This document shows, one piece after another, positions 5,137-5,335 of a stretch of DNA of 5,335 nucleotides. Each line of letters starts with the position of its first letter. Position 1 is the stretch's first letter. The notes beneath the pieces are model-generated. The model was not told where the DNA came from. It was given only the letters and a program-made list of their open reading frames with translations, and did not search any database. Origin of the DNA: JADCRZ01 sp039921525 (lineage in GTDB: Bacteria > Bacteroidota > Bacteroidia > Chitinophagales > Chitinophagaceae). The translations under genes were made by a program, and so were the position numbers. The stretch spans positions 1-5,335 of the forward strand of contig JBDSBP010000507.1 in NCBI GenBank assembly GCA_039921525.1, given 5' to 3'.

Positions 5137-5335
5137 GTTCTGCCAGTTGTATCCGGTGATGCCGATGAAGGTAATAGACCTGCTTCAGTTTGTAATAAAG
5201 ATAATATAAAGCACATTCAGTTTAGTGATAACCTGCCTTTGCATTTCTTGACAACAAATAAATGTGTAGAGCTTTTTGAATCAACAAAAAATGCCAGAGT
5301 AAAAATAGGTAGCGCCCAAACAAGAAACAAAACGC
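5137..5335 (+). CDS. Unidentified open frame, partial at the right edge, possibly 5'-truncated
   Basis: After a TAG at 5134-5136 this frame is open for 66 codons to the edge. It contains VSGDADEGNRPASVCNKDN, HFLTTNKCVELFESTKNAR and VKIGSAQTRNKT, a mixed-polarity composition that looks more like protein than the hydrophobic opposite-strand frames. There is no in-frame ATG and no leader, so if real it is the inner part of a gene that lost its 5' end where it meets the integrase remnant. I do not recognise the family. It could be a chance open frame. Confidence 0.35.

Noticed and set aside
1..5335. CRISPR array, tRNA, rRNA or known riboswitch
   Set aside because: No regularly spaced repeats, cloverleaf-like sequence with CCA/TTC-loop features, or recognisable conserved RNA motif was seen in any spacer.

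Overview
The window is AT-rich and looks like chromosomal DNA of a member of the Bacteroidota, probably of the Chitinophagaceae/Cytophagia type. The evidence is the style of the TPR sensor kinase (LHDEVGSTLS and IIWNIQPEND motifs), the Bacteroidota-style tyrosine recombinase tail, short lipoprotein signal peptides, A-rich leaders without Shine-Dalgarno sequences, and low GC. This placement is inferred from protein style; no marker gene is present.

Layout, left to right. (1) 1-1800, minus strand: 600 codons of a secreted-TPR/transmembrane sensor histidine kinase, complete at its N-terminus and cut by the left edge just before the ATP-binding domain. (2) 1801-2010: its promoter/leader, with a perfect 7-bp inverted repeat. 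(3) 2033-2222, plus: a doubtful small frameshifted frame. (4) 2200-2579 and 2631-3203, minus: two decayed paralogues of one small secreted lipoprotein family, both broken by stops or frameshifts. (5) 3398-3836, minus: a scar of a second copy of the two-component locus. The kinase leader and signal-peptide codons (a diverged direct repeat of 1715-2010) are joined directly to the last 45 or so codons of a LuxR/NarL-type response regulator. (6) 3837-4186: a gene-free stretch with an inverted repeat and a candidate promoter. (7) 4187-4612, plus: an intact 141-residue lipoprotein. (8) 4613-4934: a gene-free stretch with inverted repeats. (9) 4935 to about 5135, minus: the catalytic tail of a tyrosine recombinase with its 5' part missing. 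From 5137 to the right edge an unidentified open frame runs on the plus strand.

How it fits together: the kinase is the only clearly functional regulator visible. The response-regulator fragment in the scar suggests that the duplicated locus was kinase followed by a LuxR-type regulator, so an intact regulator gene is predicted just beyond the left edge. The region between the kinase and the recombinase tail looks like a patch of duplication and decay: a doubled two-component locus collapsed by an internal deletion, a tandem pair of dead lipoprotein genes, one living lipoprotein, and a broken integrase. I see no convincing new multi-gene system. The most informative result is the duplication scar and its cryptic LuxR fragment.
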